Below, in pieces: positions 15,944 through 24,390 of a stretch of 58,702 nt of DNA. The DNA is from Muribaculaceae bacterium. Lineage in GTDB: Bacteria > Bacteroidota > Bacteroidia > Bacteroidales > Muribaculaceae. The DNA is taken from assembly GCA_017557665.1 (NCBI GenBank), contig JAFYYI010000036.1, forward strand, positions 1 through 58,702, in the 5' to 3' direction. The stretch's first letter is position 1; every line of letters starts with the position of its first letter. Below the pieces are notes generated by a model that saw only the letters and a program-made list of their open reading frames with translations, was not told the origin of the DNA and did not search any database. The translations under genes were made by a program, and so were the position numbers.

Positions 15944-16885
15944 TTAGCTGTCGTTTTTGTTTGGGGACATTGTGTCGGCTAGGGCGAGGACTTGGGCGGT
16001 GAAGTGGTCAGGCGGCAGGGTGCTGGAGAGCCAGTGGATGGGGGTACCGCGTTTTTCCATGCCGCGGAACCATGTCATCTGGCGCTTGGCAAACTGGTGG
16101 ATGGCGATTTCGAGTTGTCGGAACATCTCCTCCTCGGTCAACTGGCCGATGACGTGCTGGGTGACGAATTTGTATTCCAGGCCATAGTAAATCAGATCCT
16201 CGGGGTCGATGCCTTCGTCGATGAGGCGGCGCACCTCGTCAATCATGCCCTCGTCGAGGCGGGCCCGCAGGCGGCGGCTGATGCGGTCGCGGCGCGTGTC
16301 GCGGTCCACCTCCACGCCGATGACCAGCGCATTTTCCATGGGGTGGGGCTCGGTCAGGGCTTTCAGTTCGGGATGCAGCTCATAATAGCGGCAGATTTCG
16401 ATGGCTCGTGTCGCACGAGCCACCGTGTCGATGTCGCTGTTGTTGCGCAGGGTTTTCATCGTCTTGAGCAGGGCGGTCAATTCCTCTAATGACTTGCCTA
16501 CCAGTTCGGCTCGCAGCTCCTCGTTGCGAGGCACCGGCGGCAGTTTGATGCCCTTGACGACGGTCTCGACATACATCCCAGTGCCACCGCACATGATGAC
16601 AGGCTTGCCGCGTCCGCGGATGTCGTCGTAGACCCGTTCGAAGTCCTCCAGAAATTCATACAGGCTGTAGCGGTAGCCTGCAGGGCGGATGTCGATGAGG
16701 TGATAGGGCACGCCGTCATACTCGGCCAGGTCTTTGCCTGTGCCGATGTCCATGCCGCGGTAAATCTGCCGCGAGTCGGCGCTGATGATCTCACCGCCGA
16801 TCGTCTTGGCCAGATGCACGGCCCGAGCCGTCTTGCCCGTCGCCGTCGGCCCCGTAATGACAAAGAAAACCTCCCGATAATCCAT
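15944..16885 (-). CDS. miaA: tRNA dimethylallyltransferase
   Basis: MiaA adds a dimethylallyl group to N6 of A37 in tRNAs that read codons starting with U. The 313-residue protein has the P-loop GPTATGKTARA (12-22), the substrate motif SADSRQIYRGMDIGTGK (38-54) and GGTGMYVE. It resembles the second MiaA type seen in Bacteroides genomes (DIGTGKDL where others have DIGTAK), but a paralogue cannot be checked here. It is upstream of the dipeptidyl peptidase gene on the opposite side of recR, separated from it by a short-period repeat. Confidence 0.94.
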   Translation of the reverse strand: MDYREVFFVITGPTATGKTARAVHLAKTIGGEIISADSRQIYRGMDIGTGKDLAEYDGVPYHLIDIRPAGYRYSLYEFLEDFERVYDDIRGRGKPVIMCGGTGMYVETVVKGIKLPPVPRNEELRAELVGKSLEELTALLKTMKTLRNNSDIDTVARATRAIEICRYYELHPELKALTEPHPMENALVIGVEVDRDTRRDRISRRLRARLDEGMIDEVRRLIDEGIDPEDLIYYGLEYKFVTQHVIGQLTEEEMFRQLEIAIHQFAKRQMTWFRGMEKRGTPIHWLSSTLPPDHFTAQVLALADTMSPNKNDS

Positions 16886-16959
16886 TTTTTTTAGTTTCTG
16901 GTCCTTAGTTTCTAGTCCCTAGTTGGCATCTGCTGCGTTAGCAATTAGGGACTGGGAAC

Positions 16960-19131
16960 TCATTTCTTCAGGTACTGGTCGTAGAACTCAAGGGCGCGCT
17001 TGTAGACCACATAGCGGGCCGAGCAGTCGCGGATGCTGTGGTTCATGTTGGGGAAGACCATCATGTCGCACGTGCGGTTCATGTCCACAAGCTTTGACAC
17101 ATACTGCATCGAGTTGACGATGTGCACGTTGTCGTCGGCGCTGCCAAACATGATGAGCACACGTCCGTTCAGGTTCTCGGCGCGGTTCAGGGGGAAGTTG
17201 CTGTAGCCCTCGGGGTTCTCCTGGGGAGTGCGCATGTAGCGCTCGGTGTAGATGCTGTCATAGAAGCGCCACGTCGTCACTGGGGCGATGCTCACGCCGC
17301 AGGCATAATTGCTGCCCGGCTCGCTCATGGCCATCAACGTCTGGAAACCGCCGTAGCTCCAGCCCATGATGCCGATGTGGTCGGCATCTACCCAGGGCTG
17401 CTCGGCCATATATTTGGCAGCGGCAACAGCATCCTCGGTCTCATATTTTCCCAAGTTCAAGTAAGTGATTGATTCAAAAGCCTTACCACGGAAGCCAGTG
17501 CCGCGGCTGTCCACTTCACACACGATATAGCCCTGTGTGGCAAAGTACTGCTCCCAGCCCATGCGCCATTTGTTGAGCACCTCCTGCGACCCGGGACCAT
17601 TATAATGCTCCATGATGACAGGATACTTCTTGTTGGGGTCGAAGTCAACGGGTTTAATCATGTATCCGTTAAGGGTATAACCATCGTGCTCCATCGTGAA
17701 GAATTCCTTCTTGGGAACGTCCACGGCGGTGTAGCGGCGAGCATATTCCTCATTGAGCTGCAGGTCGCGCACGCGCTTGCCCTTACGGTCATAGATACGA
17801 TACTGGTCGGGGGTCTTAGCATCGCTGTAACGACCCACATAATAGCTAAAGTCTCCGTTGAAGCTGGCCGATGCAGTGCCCTGTCCGTCAACCGATGACG
17901 GGGCGAGGCGTGTCACCTTGCCCTTGGTGTCCACATACTCGACAACGCGGTTCAGCGGTCCGCACGAAGCCTGGTAATAGAAACGCTTGGTGACCTTGTC
18001 GTAGCCGTAGAACTGCGATACAATCTTATTGTTGTCGTTGGTGAGCTGGCGCATCAGATTGCCCTCGAGGTCATATTGATAGAGCTGCATGAAGCCCGAA
18101 CGCTCGCTGGGGATGACAAAGAACTTGTCCTCATATTGCACCTGCTGTGATGTCTCGGCGTCAACCCAAGTGTCTGAAGTTTCATGATAGACCTGCTTGG
18201 CATCGCCTGTCCTCGGATTGACGGCATAGATGCGCAGGTCGTTCTGATGGCGGTTCAGCCGTTGCACCATCAGTCGCTGAGGGTCAGGACTGAAGGTGAT
18301 GTGGCACACGTAGTCCTCTTCGTCGAGGGGCACGTTGAGTTTCTTGAAGGTGCCGTCAATGACGTCATAGCAGTGAACGCTCACAATGGAGTTCTTCTCG
18401 CCGGCAACAGGATACTTGAAGTCGTAGCGGCCGGGATAGAGCGCATATTCGTCCTTGGGGTTGCAGGTGCCCTGATAGATGACCATCGACGCCATCTTCA
18501 CCTGGCTCTCGTCCCAGCGCAGGAACGCCAGCGAGCGGCTGTCGCTCGACCAGTTGAGGGTGTTGAGCATCCCCAGCTCCTCCTGGTAGACCCAGTCGGG
18601 CACGCCATAGATGATATTGTTTTTCTTGCCGTCATGGGTGACTTGCACTGTCGTGCCATCGTCCAGATTGCGCACAAACACGTTGTTGTCCTTGACATAG
18701 GCCACACGCTTACCGTCGGGAGACAGAGTGGCGATTTCTTCGCCGCCGCCCTCGCTCAAGGCTTTCATCGTCTTGTTCTTCAAGTCATAGACATAGTAGT
18801 CGGCGCTGAAGCTGTAACGATAGATTTCCTGGCTGTTGTTCCACAGCAGCACATAGGCGCCGTCGGCTGTCACCTCAAAGTCATCCCAACCGCTCACAGC
18901 CTCGTTGCGAGTGTCTACAAGCACGCTCTCGTCACCCTTGTCATAGCTGATGCGGTTGATGGCATTGCCATCGTCACTCAAGCGGTAGAAGTAACGGCCG
19001 TCATTCTTGGCGGGCTGCATTGCTCCGATGCCACGGGGAGAATTGCCGCGCAGCACACATTCCTCAAGCGTCAATGCGCTGGCATTCATGGCAAGCACCA
19101 GCATCGCAAGCATCAATAATATCTTTTTCAT
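16960..19131 (-). CDS. Dipeptidyl peptidase IV, S9 family
   Basis: The enzyme removes X-Pro or X-Ala dipeptides from peptide N-termini. A signal peptide (MKKILLMLAMLVLAMNASA) directs it to the periplasm. Residues 40-480 form the beta-propeller (DPPIV_N), with QEELGMLN and PVTTWRFYDSIYTERYM as typical segments. The alpha/beta hydrolase domain has the nucleophile in GWSYGG, the acid in FGSADDNVH and the histidine in PNMNHSI. The length of 723 matches gut Bacteroidales enzymes that act on prolyl peptides. It is 53 nt downstream of bcp, and the gap is filled with a TTAACTG-type repeat. Confidence 0.95.
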   Translation of the reverse strand: MKKILLMLAMLVLAMNASALTLEECVLRGNSPRGIGAMQPAKNDGRYFYRLSDDGNAINRISYDKGDESVLVDTRNEAVSGWDDFEVTADGAYVLLWNNSQEIYRYSFSADYYVYDLKNKTMKALSEGGGEEIATLSPDGKRVAYVKDNNVFVRNLDDGTTVQVTHDGKKNNIIYGVPDWVYQEELGMLNTLNWSSDSRSLAFLRWDESQVKMASMVIYQGTCNPKDEYALYPGRYDFKYPVAGEKNSIVSVHCYDVIDGTFKKLNVPLDEEDYVCHITFSPDPQRLMVQRLNRHQNDLRIYAVNPRTGDAKQVYHETSDTWVDAETSQQVQYEDKFFVIPSERSGFMQLYQYDLEGNLMRQLTNDNNKIVSQFYGYDKVTKRFYYQASCGPLNRVVEYVDTKGKVTRLAPSSVDGQGTASASFNGDFSYYVGRYSDAKTPDQYRIYDRKGKRVRDLQLNEEYARRYTAVDVPKKEFFTMEHDGYTLNGYMIKPVDFDPNKKYPVIMEHYNGPGSQEVLNKWRMGWEQYFATQGYIVCEVDSRGTGFRGKAFESITYLNLGKYETEDAVAAAKYMAEQPWVDADHIGIMGWSYGGFQTLMAMSEPGSNYACGVSIAPVTTWRFYDSIYTERYMRTPQENPEGYSNFPLNRAENLNGRVLIMFGSADDNVHIVNSMQYVSKLVDMNRTCDMMVFPNMNHSIRDCSARYVVYKRALEFYDQYLKK

Positions 19132-19184
19132 ATCTTATCTGTTATCGGTTCAAGAATCAACTGTCAACTATTAACTGTCAACTG

Positions 19185-19640
19185 TTAACTGTTAACTAAC
19201 TCCAGTATCTGGTTGGCACTGTCCTTGGTGTTCACCTTCTCGATGATGTGGGTAACGATACCCTGCTCATCAATGATGAAGGTCGTGCGCACGGTGCCCA
19301 TGTAGGTGCGGCCGGCCATCTTCTTCTCGCGCCACACGCCGAACGCCTGATTCAACGTCGTGTCAACGTCGGCAATCAACGGGAAGGGCAGGCTGTACTT
19401 GTCGGCAAACTTCTGATGGCTGGCGGCACTGTCCTTGCTCACACCCAGCAGGGCATAGCCCGCACGCTTCAGTGCGCCATAGCCTGTGGACAGGCTGCAG
19501 GCCTCGGCCGTGCAACCGGGCGTGTTGTCCTTCGGGTAGAAGTAGATAATGAGTTTTTTGCCGGCAAAGTCGCTGGCTTTCACTTCGTTGCCATTCTGGT
19601 CAAGTCCCAGAAACTCGGGAATCTTATCTCCAATTTTCAT
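19185..19640 (-). CDS. bcp: Thiol peroxidase, Bcp/PrxQ peroxiredoxin
   Basis: Bcp reduces hydrogen peroxide and organic hydroperoxides with thioredoxin. The 151-residue protein has the peroxidatic cysteine in NTPGCTAEAC and a second cysteine five residues on, the usual PrxQ pair. The C-terminal part (TYMGTVRTTFIIDEQG) completes the thioredoxin fold. It has no signal peptide. A -7 box lies 30 nt upstream. Confidence 0.96.
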   Translation of the reverse strand: MKIGDKIPEFLGLDQNGNEVKASDFAGKKLIIYFYPKDNTPGCTAEACSLSTGYGALKRAGYALLGVSKDSAASHQKFADKYSLPFPLIADVDTTLNQAFGVWREKKMAGRTYMGTVRTTFIIDEQGIVTHIIEKVNTKDSANQILELVNS

Positions 19641-19670
19641 GATTTCGTGTAATTAAGTGGTTATATCCGA

Positions 19671-19678
19671 CAAATATA
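19671..19678 (-). promoter_or_regulatory. Promoter -7 box of bcp
   Basis: Minus-strand TATATTTG, 30 nt before the start codon, fits TAnnTTTG. Confidence 0.65.
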
Positions 19679-19769
19679 CAACCTTTTTCTCGTTTTATCT
19701 CCAAATCTGTGTTTTTTCACGAGGCAAAAAAGGTAAAAACCGCCCGATAGGCACGATTAGAGGACAGGC

Positions 19770-19804
19770 AAGGGCGTAACGAGGCATTGCCAAGTTACGC
19801 CCTT
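19770..19804. terminator. Hairpin at the end of the chaperone cassette (probable terminator)
   Basis: AAGGGCGTAAC and GTTACGCCCTT make a perfect 11-bp stem around a loop that can form its own GGCATTGCC pair. There is no clear T tract, so termination is likely but not certain. Confidence 0.5.
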
Positions 19805-19829
19805 GAAATAGTTCATGAACATCCGGTCT

Positions 19830-21431
19830 TTAAGTGAACCCGATTGTGGGCCGCTCATCCTTGATATTCTCCATGCGTTTCTTCATATTTTCATAATACT
19901 GTTTGGTGTCGCTCGTGGTGCGTGGCTTGGTCTGACGTATGGTCTGCTCCAGCAGTTTCATGTCGATGTCGCTGTCGGTGTGTGAAGCGGTCAGTGCGGC
20001 CTGGTTGCAGACAAAGGCAATTTCACTGGCGATATAATCCTTGGTGAGATTAGCGAGGCGGGCGAAATCAACGTCATCACTACACGGCCGTTTCGCGAGG
20101 TAAATCTTGAACAGCCCCTCGCGAGCGGCAGCATCGGGCATCGGCACATACACGATGTGGTCCATTCGTCCCCGGCGCAGCACGGCTGGGTCAATCAGGT
20201 CAGGCTGATTGGTCGTGGCGATGACAAACACCCGGTCTTTTCCGCAGTTGTTCAGCTGACTCAGCAGTTCGTTCACCTCGCCCGACAGGTTGGCATTATT
20301 CAGTTCAATGCGTTTTGATGCAAGCGCCTCAAATTCGTCGAAACAAAGCACAGTGGGGGCTTTTGCCCTGGCCTCATCAAATAGGTGGCCTATCTTTTCC
20401 TGAGTGCCGTGGATATAGGTGCTGGCCAGGTCAGATGATTTCACGAATTGGTAGTTATAACCCGCTTCTTCGGCAAAACGCTCGGCGATAAAGGTCTTGC
20501 CGCAGCCGGGAGGACCGTAGAGCAACATGCCGTTAGGGATGTTCAGCTGATAGCGTTCGGCACGTTCATGGTCGCGCAGGACATAAAGCACACTCTCGTA
20601 GAGCAGCGTTTTCAGCTCCTCCATGCCTGCGACATCGGCAAAGCCGTTGCCCTTGCTGGTGGCCTTCCCTGTGAAAGTGCCCCCTTCAAGCGATGTGGTG
20701 TCGACTTCAATGACGCCGATCATGGCTTTGATCATCTCATCGGCGTTGTCGAAACCTTTTTCGCTCAGGGCTTTGGCGATGACACCCAGCAGCTGCTGAT
20801 CCATATCCTTGGGCATCACGTTGGGCATGTGTGGCGGATTCTGGGGCTCCATCCCGAAGCACAACCTGTAGTGCAGCGCTCCCACGGCACGCAAATCGGC
20901 CTTGATGTCGGACTCTGTAGCCGCTTTGCACTGCAACCCGAAGCCTGTGAGCTTGAGGTCTGTGAGTTCTCCGGTGAAGTCAAGCATGATGTTCTTTACC
21001 GTGATGCTGCCATGACAGGCGGGTTGCGGCAGTGTGTGCACCACACGCAACAGTCGCAGCACTGTGAGCACGATTTCGCGAGCTTCGGCGACCTTCATGC
21101 TTGGCACGCGTTTCATGCGGTCTTCCAGCGTTTCACAACTCACGAATTGCGTGACCATATAACTGAAGTGCTTCTCGCCCGTGACAACGGTGCCCGAGTC
21201 CTCATAGGCGCACACATTGGGATGTGAAATGCTACGGCGCAGGGCAATGACCTTTACCTCGCCGTTACCGTCAATCGCCTCGGCCGGTAACAGGTCGTGA
21301 TTGTAAAGTGTCAGGAAATGAAGCTTGCGGGCTTCGTCTCTTACCCGATAGGTCTCGGTGCAGCTGCCTTGTGCTAATGGGAATACCACCCTGTAGCGGC
21401 CGTCTATCAGTTGTTCTTTCTCAAATGTCAT
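19830..21431 (-). CDS. Pseudokinase-AAA+ ATPase fusion protein
   Basis: Residues 10-245 read as a protein-kinase-like fold (GRYRVVFPLAQGSCTETYRV at 11-30), but catalytic residues are gone: no lysine in the VAIK position (HFLTLYN), HRD replaced by CHGS (139-142), and DFG replaced by TGFG (162-165). Residues 265-500 are a classic AAA+ ATPase beginning ADVAGMEELK, with Walker A GPPGCGKT (306-313), Walker B VLCFDEFE (361-368), sensor 1 IATTNQPD and arginine fingers in LRRGRMD. The ATPase looks intact, so the kinase part probably senses or binds a partner. It is the last gene of a four-gene operon, 17 nt after an Hsp70-like gene, which suggests a protein-remodelling role. Confidence 0.88.
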   Translation of the reverse strand: MTFEKEQLIDGRYRVVFPLAQGSCTETYRVRDEARKLHFLTLYNHDLLPAEAIDGNGEVKVIALRRSISHPNVCAYEDSGTVVTGEKHFSYMVTQFVSCETLEDRMKRVPSMKVAEAREIVLTVLRLLRVVHTLPQPACHGSITVKNIMLDFTGELTDLKLTGFGLQCKAATESDIKADLRAVGALHYRLCFGMEPQNPPHMPNVMPKDMDQQLLGVIAKALSEKGFDNADEMIKAMIGVIEVDTTSLEGGTFTGKATSKGNGFADVAGMEELKTLLYESVLYVLRDHERAERYQLNIPNGMLLYGPPGCGKTFIAERFAEEAGYNYQFVKSSDLASTYIHGTQEKIGHLFDEARAKAPTVLCFDEFEALASKRIELNNANLSGEVNELLSQLNNCGKDRVFVIATTNQPDLIDPAVLRRGRMDHIVYVPMPDAAAREGLFKIYLAKRPCSDDVDFARLANLTKDYIASEIAFVCNQAALTASHTDSDIDMKLLEQTIRQTKPRTTSDTKQYYENMKKRMENIKDERPTIGFT

Positions 21432-21448
21432 CTTTTTCGGGTGTTTGA

Positions 21449-23998
21449 TTAACTGAGCAGTCCGTTGAATGGTCTCTCTTTCAGGGATGCATCGTCATCA
21501 TCTTTGTTGTCATTAGTGTCATCGTCCGATGAATCTGACTCATTCTCAATGCGCAGCGCGAATATGAGATCAAGCAGCGGGTCAAGCCTTAATATGCTGG
21601 GTTTGTCTTTCACTATCGCCAATGCTTTGTCGATGGCGATACGTGCCTTGTCGGCATCAGTCCACTGATAAAAATCATAGTGACTGTCAAAATGATAAAC
21701 CCAGCTCACATAGTTGCGGAGAATCTCCATCGAGCGCATGAAACGTTTCATGTCATTGATCAACATGTTCGCTATTCTCGCGTCGTAGTTGTTGGCTAGT
21801 TCCTCGGCCTGCAGTTTGAGCTGATGATATCTCAATTGTGAGACGTCATCGCCGTAGGATTCCTGCAACTTTGTCATCTCTTGGGTTGTCTTCTTCAACT
21901 GGAATATGCCTCGTTGTTGATCGGTGGCACCCTCGAGTGCTTCTATTTTTCTCAGCACCTCTTTCAGATGCTGCAGCACGGCTTTCTTCTCCTGACTGTT
22001 ATTGTTTTCCTCTTCCACTGCCTGCAACTGCTGTCTCAGTGTTTCAGTATCGAAGTAGTTGTCTTGGTTCATCTGATAAAGGCACTTGTAGGCGCTGGCA
22101 ATATCGGTGACAATGCGATGAGCGGCCTCTTCTACCGATTGCTTCTTGTTGGTCGGCAGCTTTTTGGAGATGGTGACATCAATGTCGGGCAGATAAATCT
22201 CGATTGACATCTGTTCTGAGCGGTCGGCCTTTGCAGTGACTTCCACTATGCTGCCAACAGGGACCAATCGGGGCACCTCGTCGCCCGTGATTACCACATC
22301 GGCCACCCATTCATACAGATAAGAACGAACACCTTTCTGATACTCATCGGCCTGATACACGGGAATCGTCATCATGTCGGTGGCGATGCCGGGCCTCAGG
22401 ATGCTGGTGGTGCGACGGTTTCTAATGATACCCACTGCTGGCAGCGGTTTGTTCTTCTCCATGCCCACAAGTGGCATGAAAACGCCATCTTGCTTTTGAT
22501 CATCCCATACCGAGATGCCGATGTGGTAGGGTAGTACGGCGCTGCCCACCTTCATGCCTTGTTGTATCACAAACTGTTCAGGAAGACACTTCACGCTATT
22601 CCCTTTCTTGTCATAGGCTAATACCTCAAAGGTGTTGGTGCGTCCTTTTTCCAGCTGAACGGTGATCACTCTTCCTTGTGGTGTCACCTCGATGCGTCCG
22701 CTGTTCCAGGCGCCGTCGCCGCGGTTAAGCTCCACGTCGAGGGTTACGCCTTCGGGAGTTCGCAGGCTCACCCAGTCGGTCAGCTCTACGGTTGTAGGCT
22801 CGTAGCCGACATCGATTAAGACGGCTTCGGCATTCTGCTCGTTCGAGTCTTGCATCTCGGCAGGCATGTCAAGCGTGGATGCATAGAGCGCAGCCCCTGT
22901 GGCCACTACAGTCATCGGGTCAATGTCGGTGTCGGTCAGCGGGGCGACTTGCTTTTCCAGCATCTGCCGGATGAGTGGCAAGCGTGTGGGACCTCCCACC
23001 AGGATAATATGATTGAGGTCACTGCCTGTCAAAAGGTTGCGACGCAATAGGGTGAGGCAGATGTCTACGGCCTTCTGGAACAACGGGCGCATCACTTCGA
23101 AGGCTTGCTCTTGGGTGATGGTCAGGTCTATCTCCATCTCCTCGCCGTCGTCATCATTACCCAGGTCACCCAGATTGGAAAGCACGTCCTCACTCTCTTT
23201 GTGCGACAGTTGAATCTTTGCCTCCTCGGCATAGGTCTTCAGCGCGTCGCGCAGCTGTTCGTGCTTCTGCGGGTCGGACAGGATGCCGCTCAGCGAGTAG
23301 TTGGCGCCCAGGTGGGGCAGGATGATTTGATCCACGATAGCATAATCCAGGTTTTTGCCGCCCAGATAGTTGTCGCCTTCGGTATCGATTACCTGCACAA
23401 TGCCTTCCTCGGCTTTCAGCAGGGCGACATCAAAAGTTCCCCCTCCAAAGTCAAACACCAGCCAATAGCCATTCTCCTGCTTGCTGCTCAGGCCGTAGGC
23501 CATAGCGGCAGCAATGGGTTCCTGCAACAGTTGGCAGTGCTCAAAGCCTGCCATATGGGCAGCCTCCATGGTGGCGGTCTTCTGATTCACGGTGAACTTT
23601 GCCGGCACTGTGATGACCACAGCGCGAGGCATATCATCATCCACAAACGAGCGCAGCGTCTGCAATACTATGGCCGACAATTCTTCGGACGTGTAATCGC
23701 GTTGCATGTTTTCGCTGTGATATGTGGTGTCGGTGCCCATGGTGCGCTTGAACTCCACGAAGGTGTTGGATGCCTTGGCTTTCCAGTTTTGTGTCACGCG
23801 GCGTTTGTCAAGCTTCATGTCATTATAGGCGCTATCGCCCACTTTGACACTCTGTCTTCTTGTGAACGACACGCAGGAGGGCATCACCTCGCGTAACGTG
23901 TCGGTGCGCAGGATAATGGGCTCACCTTTCTCCATGCGGCAGATGCTGGAATTGGTGGTGCCCAGGTCTATTCCGTAGTCTATTTTCAGTCTGGTCAT
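21449..23998 (-). CDS. Divergent Hsp70 family protein, 849 aa
   Basis: The nucleotide-binding domain is intact: DLGTTNS (11-17), VFDFGGGTFDVALL (181-194), QEPIAAAMAYGL (159-170) and ILVGGPTRLPLI. It is much longer than DnaK (about 640). After the ATPase come beta-rich segments, one of which replaces or extends the substrate-binding domain, then a lysine/glutamate-rich helical C-terminus (about 660-780). The tail is very acidic (SDDDTNDNKDDDD). The usual linker DVLLLD is not evident; LIDVGYEPTTVEL stands in its place. It is therefore not the housekeeping DnaK. Its operon partners are a J-like, a GrpE-like and an AAA+ protein. Confidence 0.92.
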   Translation of the reverse strand: MTRLKIDYGIDLGTTNSSICRMEKGEPIILRTDTLREVMPSCVSFTRRQSVKVGDSAYNDMKLDKRRVTQNWKAKASNTFVEFKRTMGTDTTYHSENMQRDYTSEELSAIVLQTLRSFVDDDMPRAVVITVPAKFTVNQKTATMEAAHMAGFEHCQLLQEPIAAAMAYGLSSKQENGYWLVFDFGGGTFDVALLKAEEGIVQVIDTEGDNYLGGKNLDYAIVDQIILPHLGANYSLSGILSDPQKHEQLRDALKTYAEEAKIQLSHKESEDVLSNLGDLGNDDDGEEMEIDLTITQEQAFEVMRPLFQKAVDICLTLLRRNLLTGSDLNHIILVGGPTRLPLIRQMLEKQVAPLTDTDIDPMTVVATGAALYASTLDMPAEMQDSNEQNAEAVLIDVGYEPTTVELTDWVSLRTPEGVTLDVELNRGDGAWNSGRIEVTPQGRVITVQLEKGRTNTFEVLAYDKKGNSVKCLPEQFVIQQGMKVGSAVLPYHIGISVWDDQKQDGVFMPLVGMEKNKPLPAVGIIRNRRTTSILRPGIATDMMTIPVYQADEYQKGVRSYLYEWVADVVITGDEVPRLVPVGSIVEVTAKADRSEQMSIEIYLPDIDVTISKKLPTNKKQSVEEAAHRIVTDIASAYKCLYQMNQDNYFDTETLRQQLQAVEEENNNSQEKKAVLQHLKEVLRKIEALEGATDQQRGIFQLKKTTQEMTKLQESYGDDVSQLRYHQLKLQAEELANNYDARIANMLINDMKRFMRSMEILRNYVSWVYHFDSHYDFYQWTDADKARIAIDKALAIVKDKPSILRLDPLLDLIFALRIENESDSSDDDTNDNKDDDDASLKERPFNGLLS

Positions 23999-24039
23999 AT
24001 TATTGGATGTAGTTTTCTTGACTGTTGATTTCGATTATT

Positions 24040-24390
24040 TTACAGGGGTTGGCTCACCGTCACTTGAGCCACTTGTATCATGCGCCCCATGTAATTCACT
24101 TGAGGCTTGGTGACGCCGGTGATTCGGGCCGGATCGCCGGGCGACATTTGTTCGTCGATCACGAAATGGGCCAACACACGCATGCCGTCAACATAGGGCT
24201 GTCCTAATAGACTGGCCATCTCGTAGCCGTGGGCCTGTAATGTGGCCTTCATGCGTTCCACACAGCGGCACAATTGTTTATAACCGCGAACGTCGTCTTG
24301 CATGTGGCTCAGGTTAGCCTCCATGCGGCTCAACTCATCGGCGATGGCCAATGGCAAGCTGTGATCTGGATTGATTGTTTTGTCGTTCAT
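24040..24390 (-). CDS. Small GrpE-like protein, 116 aa
   Basis: The N-terminal half is helical (IADELSRMEANLSHMQDD). The C-terminal half resembles the beta head of GrpE, the Hsp70 nucleotide-exchange factor: LQAHGYEMASLLGQPYVDG, then HFVIDEQMSPGD and YMGRMIQVAQVTVSQP, in place of the GrpE pattern ending in GRVLRPAKVxVS. It lacks the long GrpE coiled-coil. The start overlaps the stop of the J-like gene by one base pair group and the Hsp70 gene follows 41 nt on. The assignment comes from short motif resemblance plus context and should be treated as tentative. Confidence 0.6.
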   Translation of the reverse strand: MNDKTINPDHSLPLAIADELSRMEANLSHMQDDVRGYKQLCRCVERMKATLQAHGYEMASLLGQPYVDGMRVLAHFVIDEQMSPGDPARITGVTKPQVNYMGRMIQVAQVTVSQPL

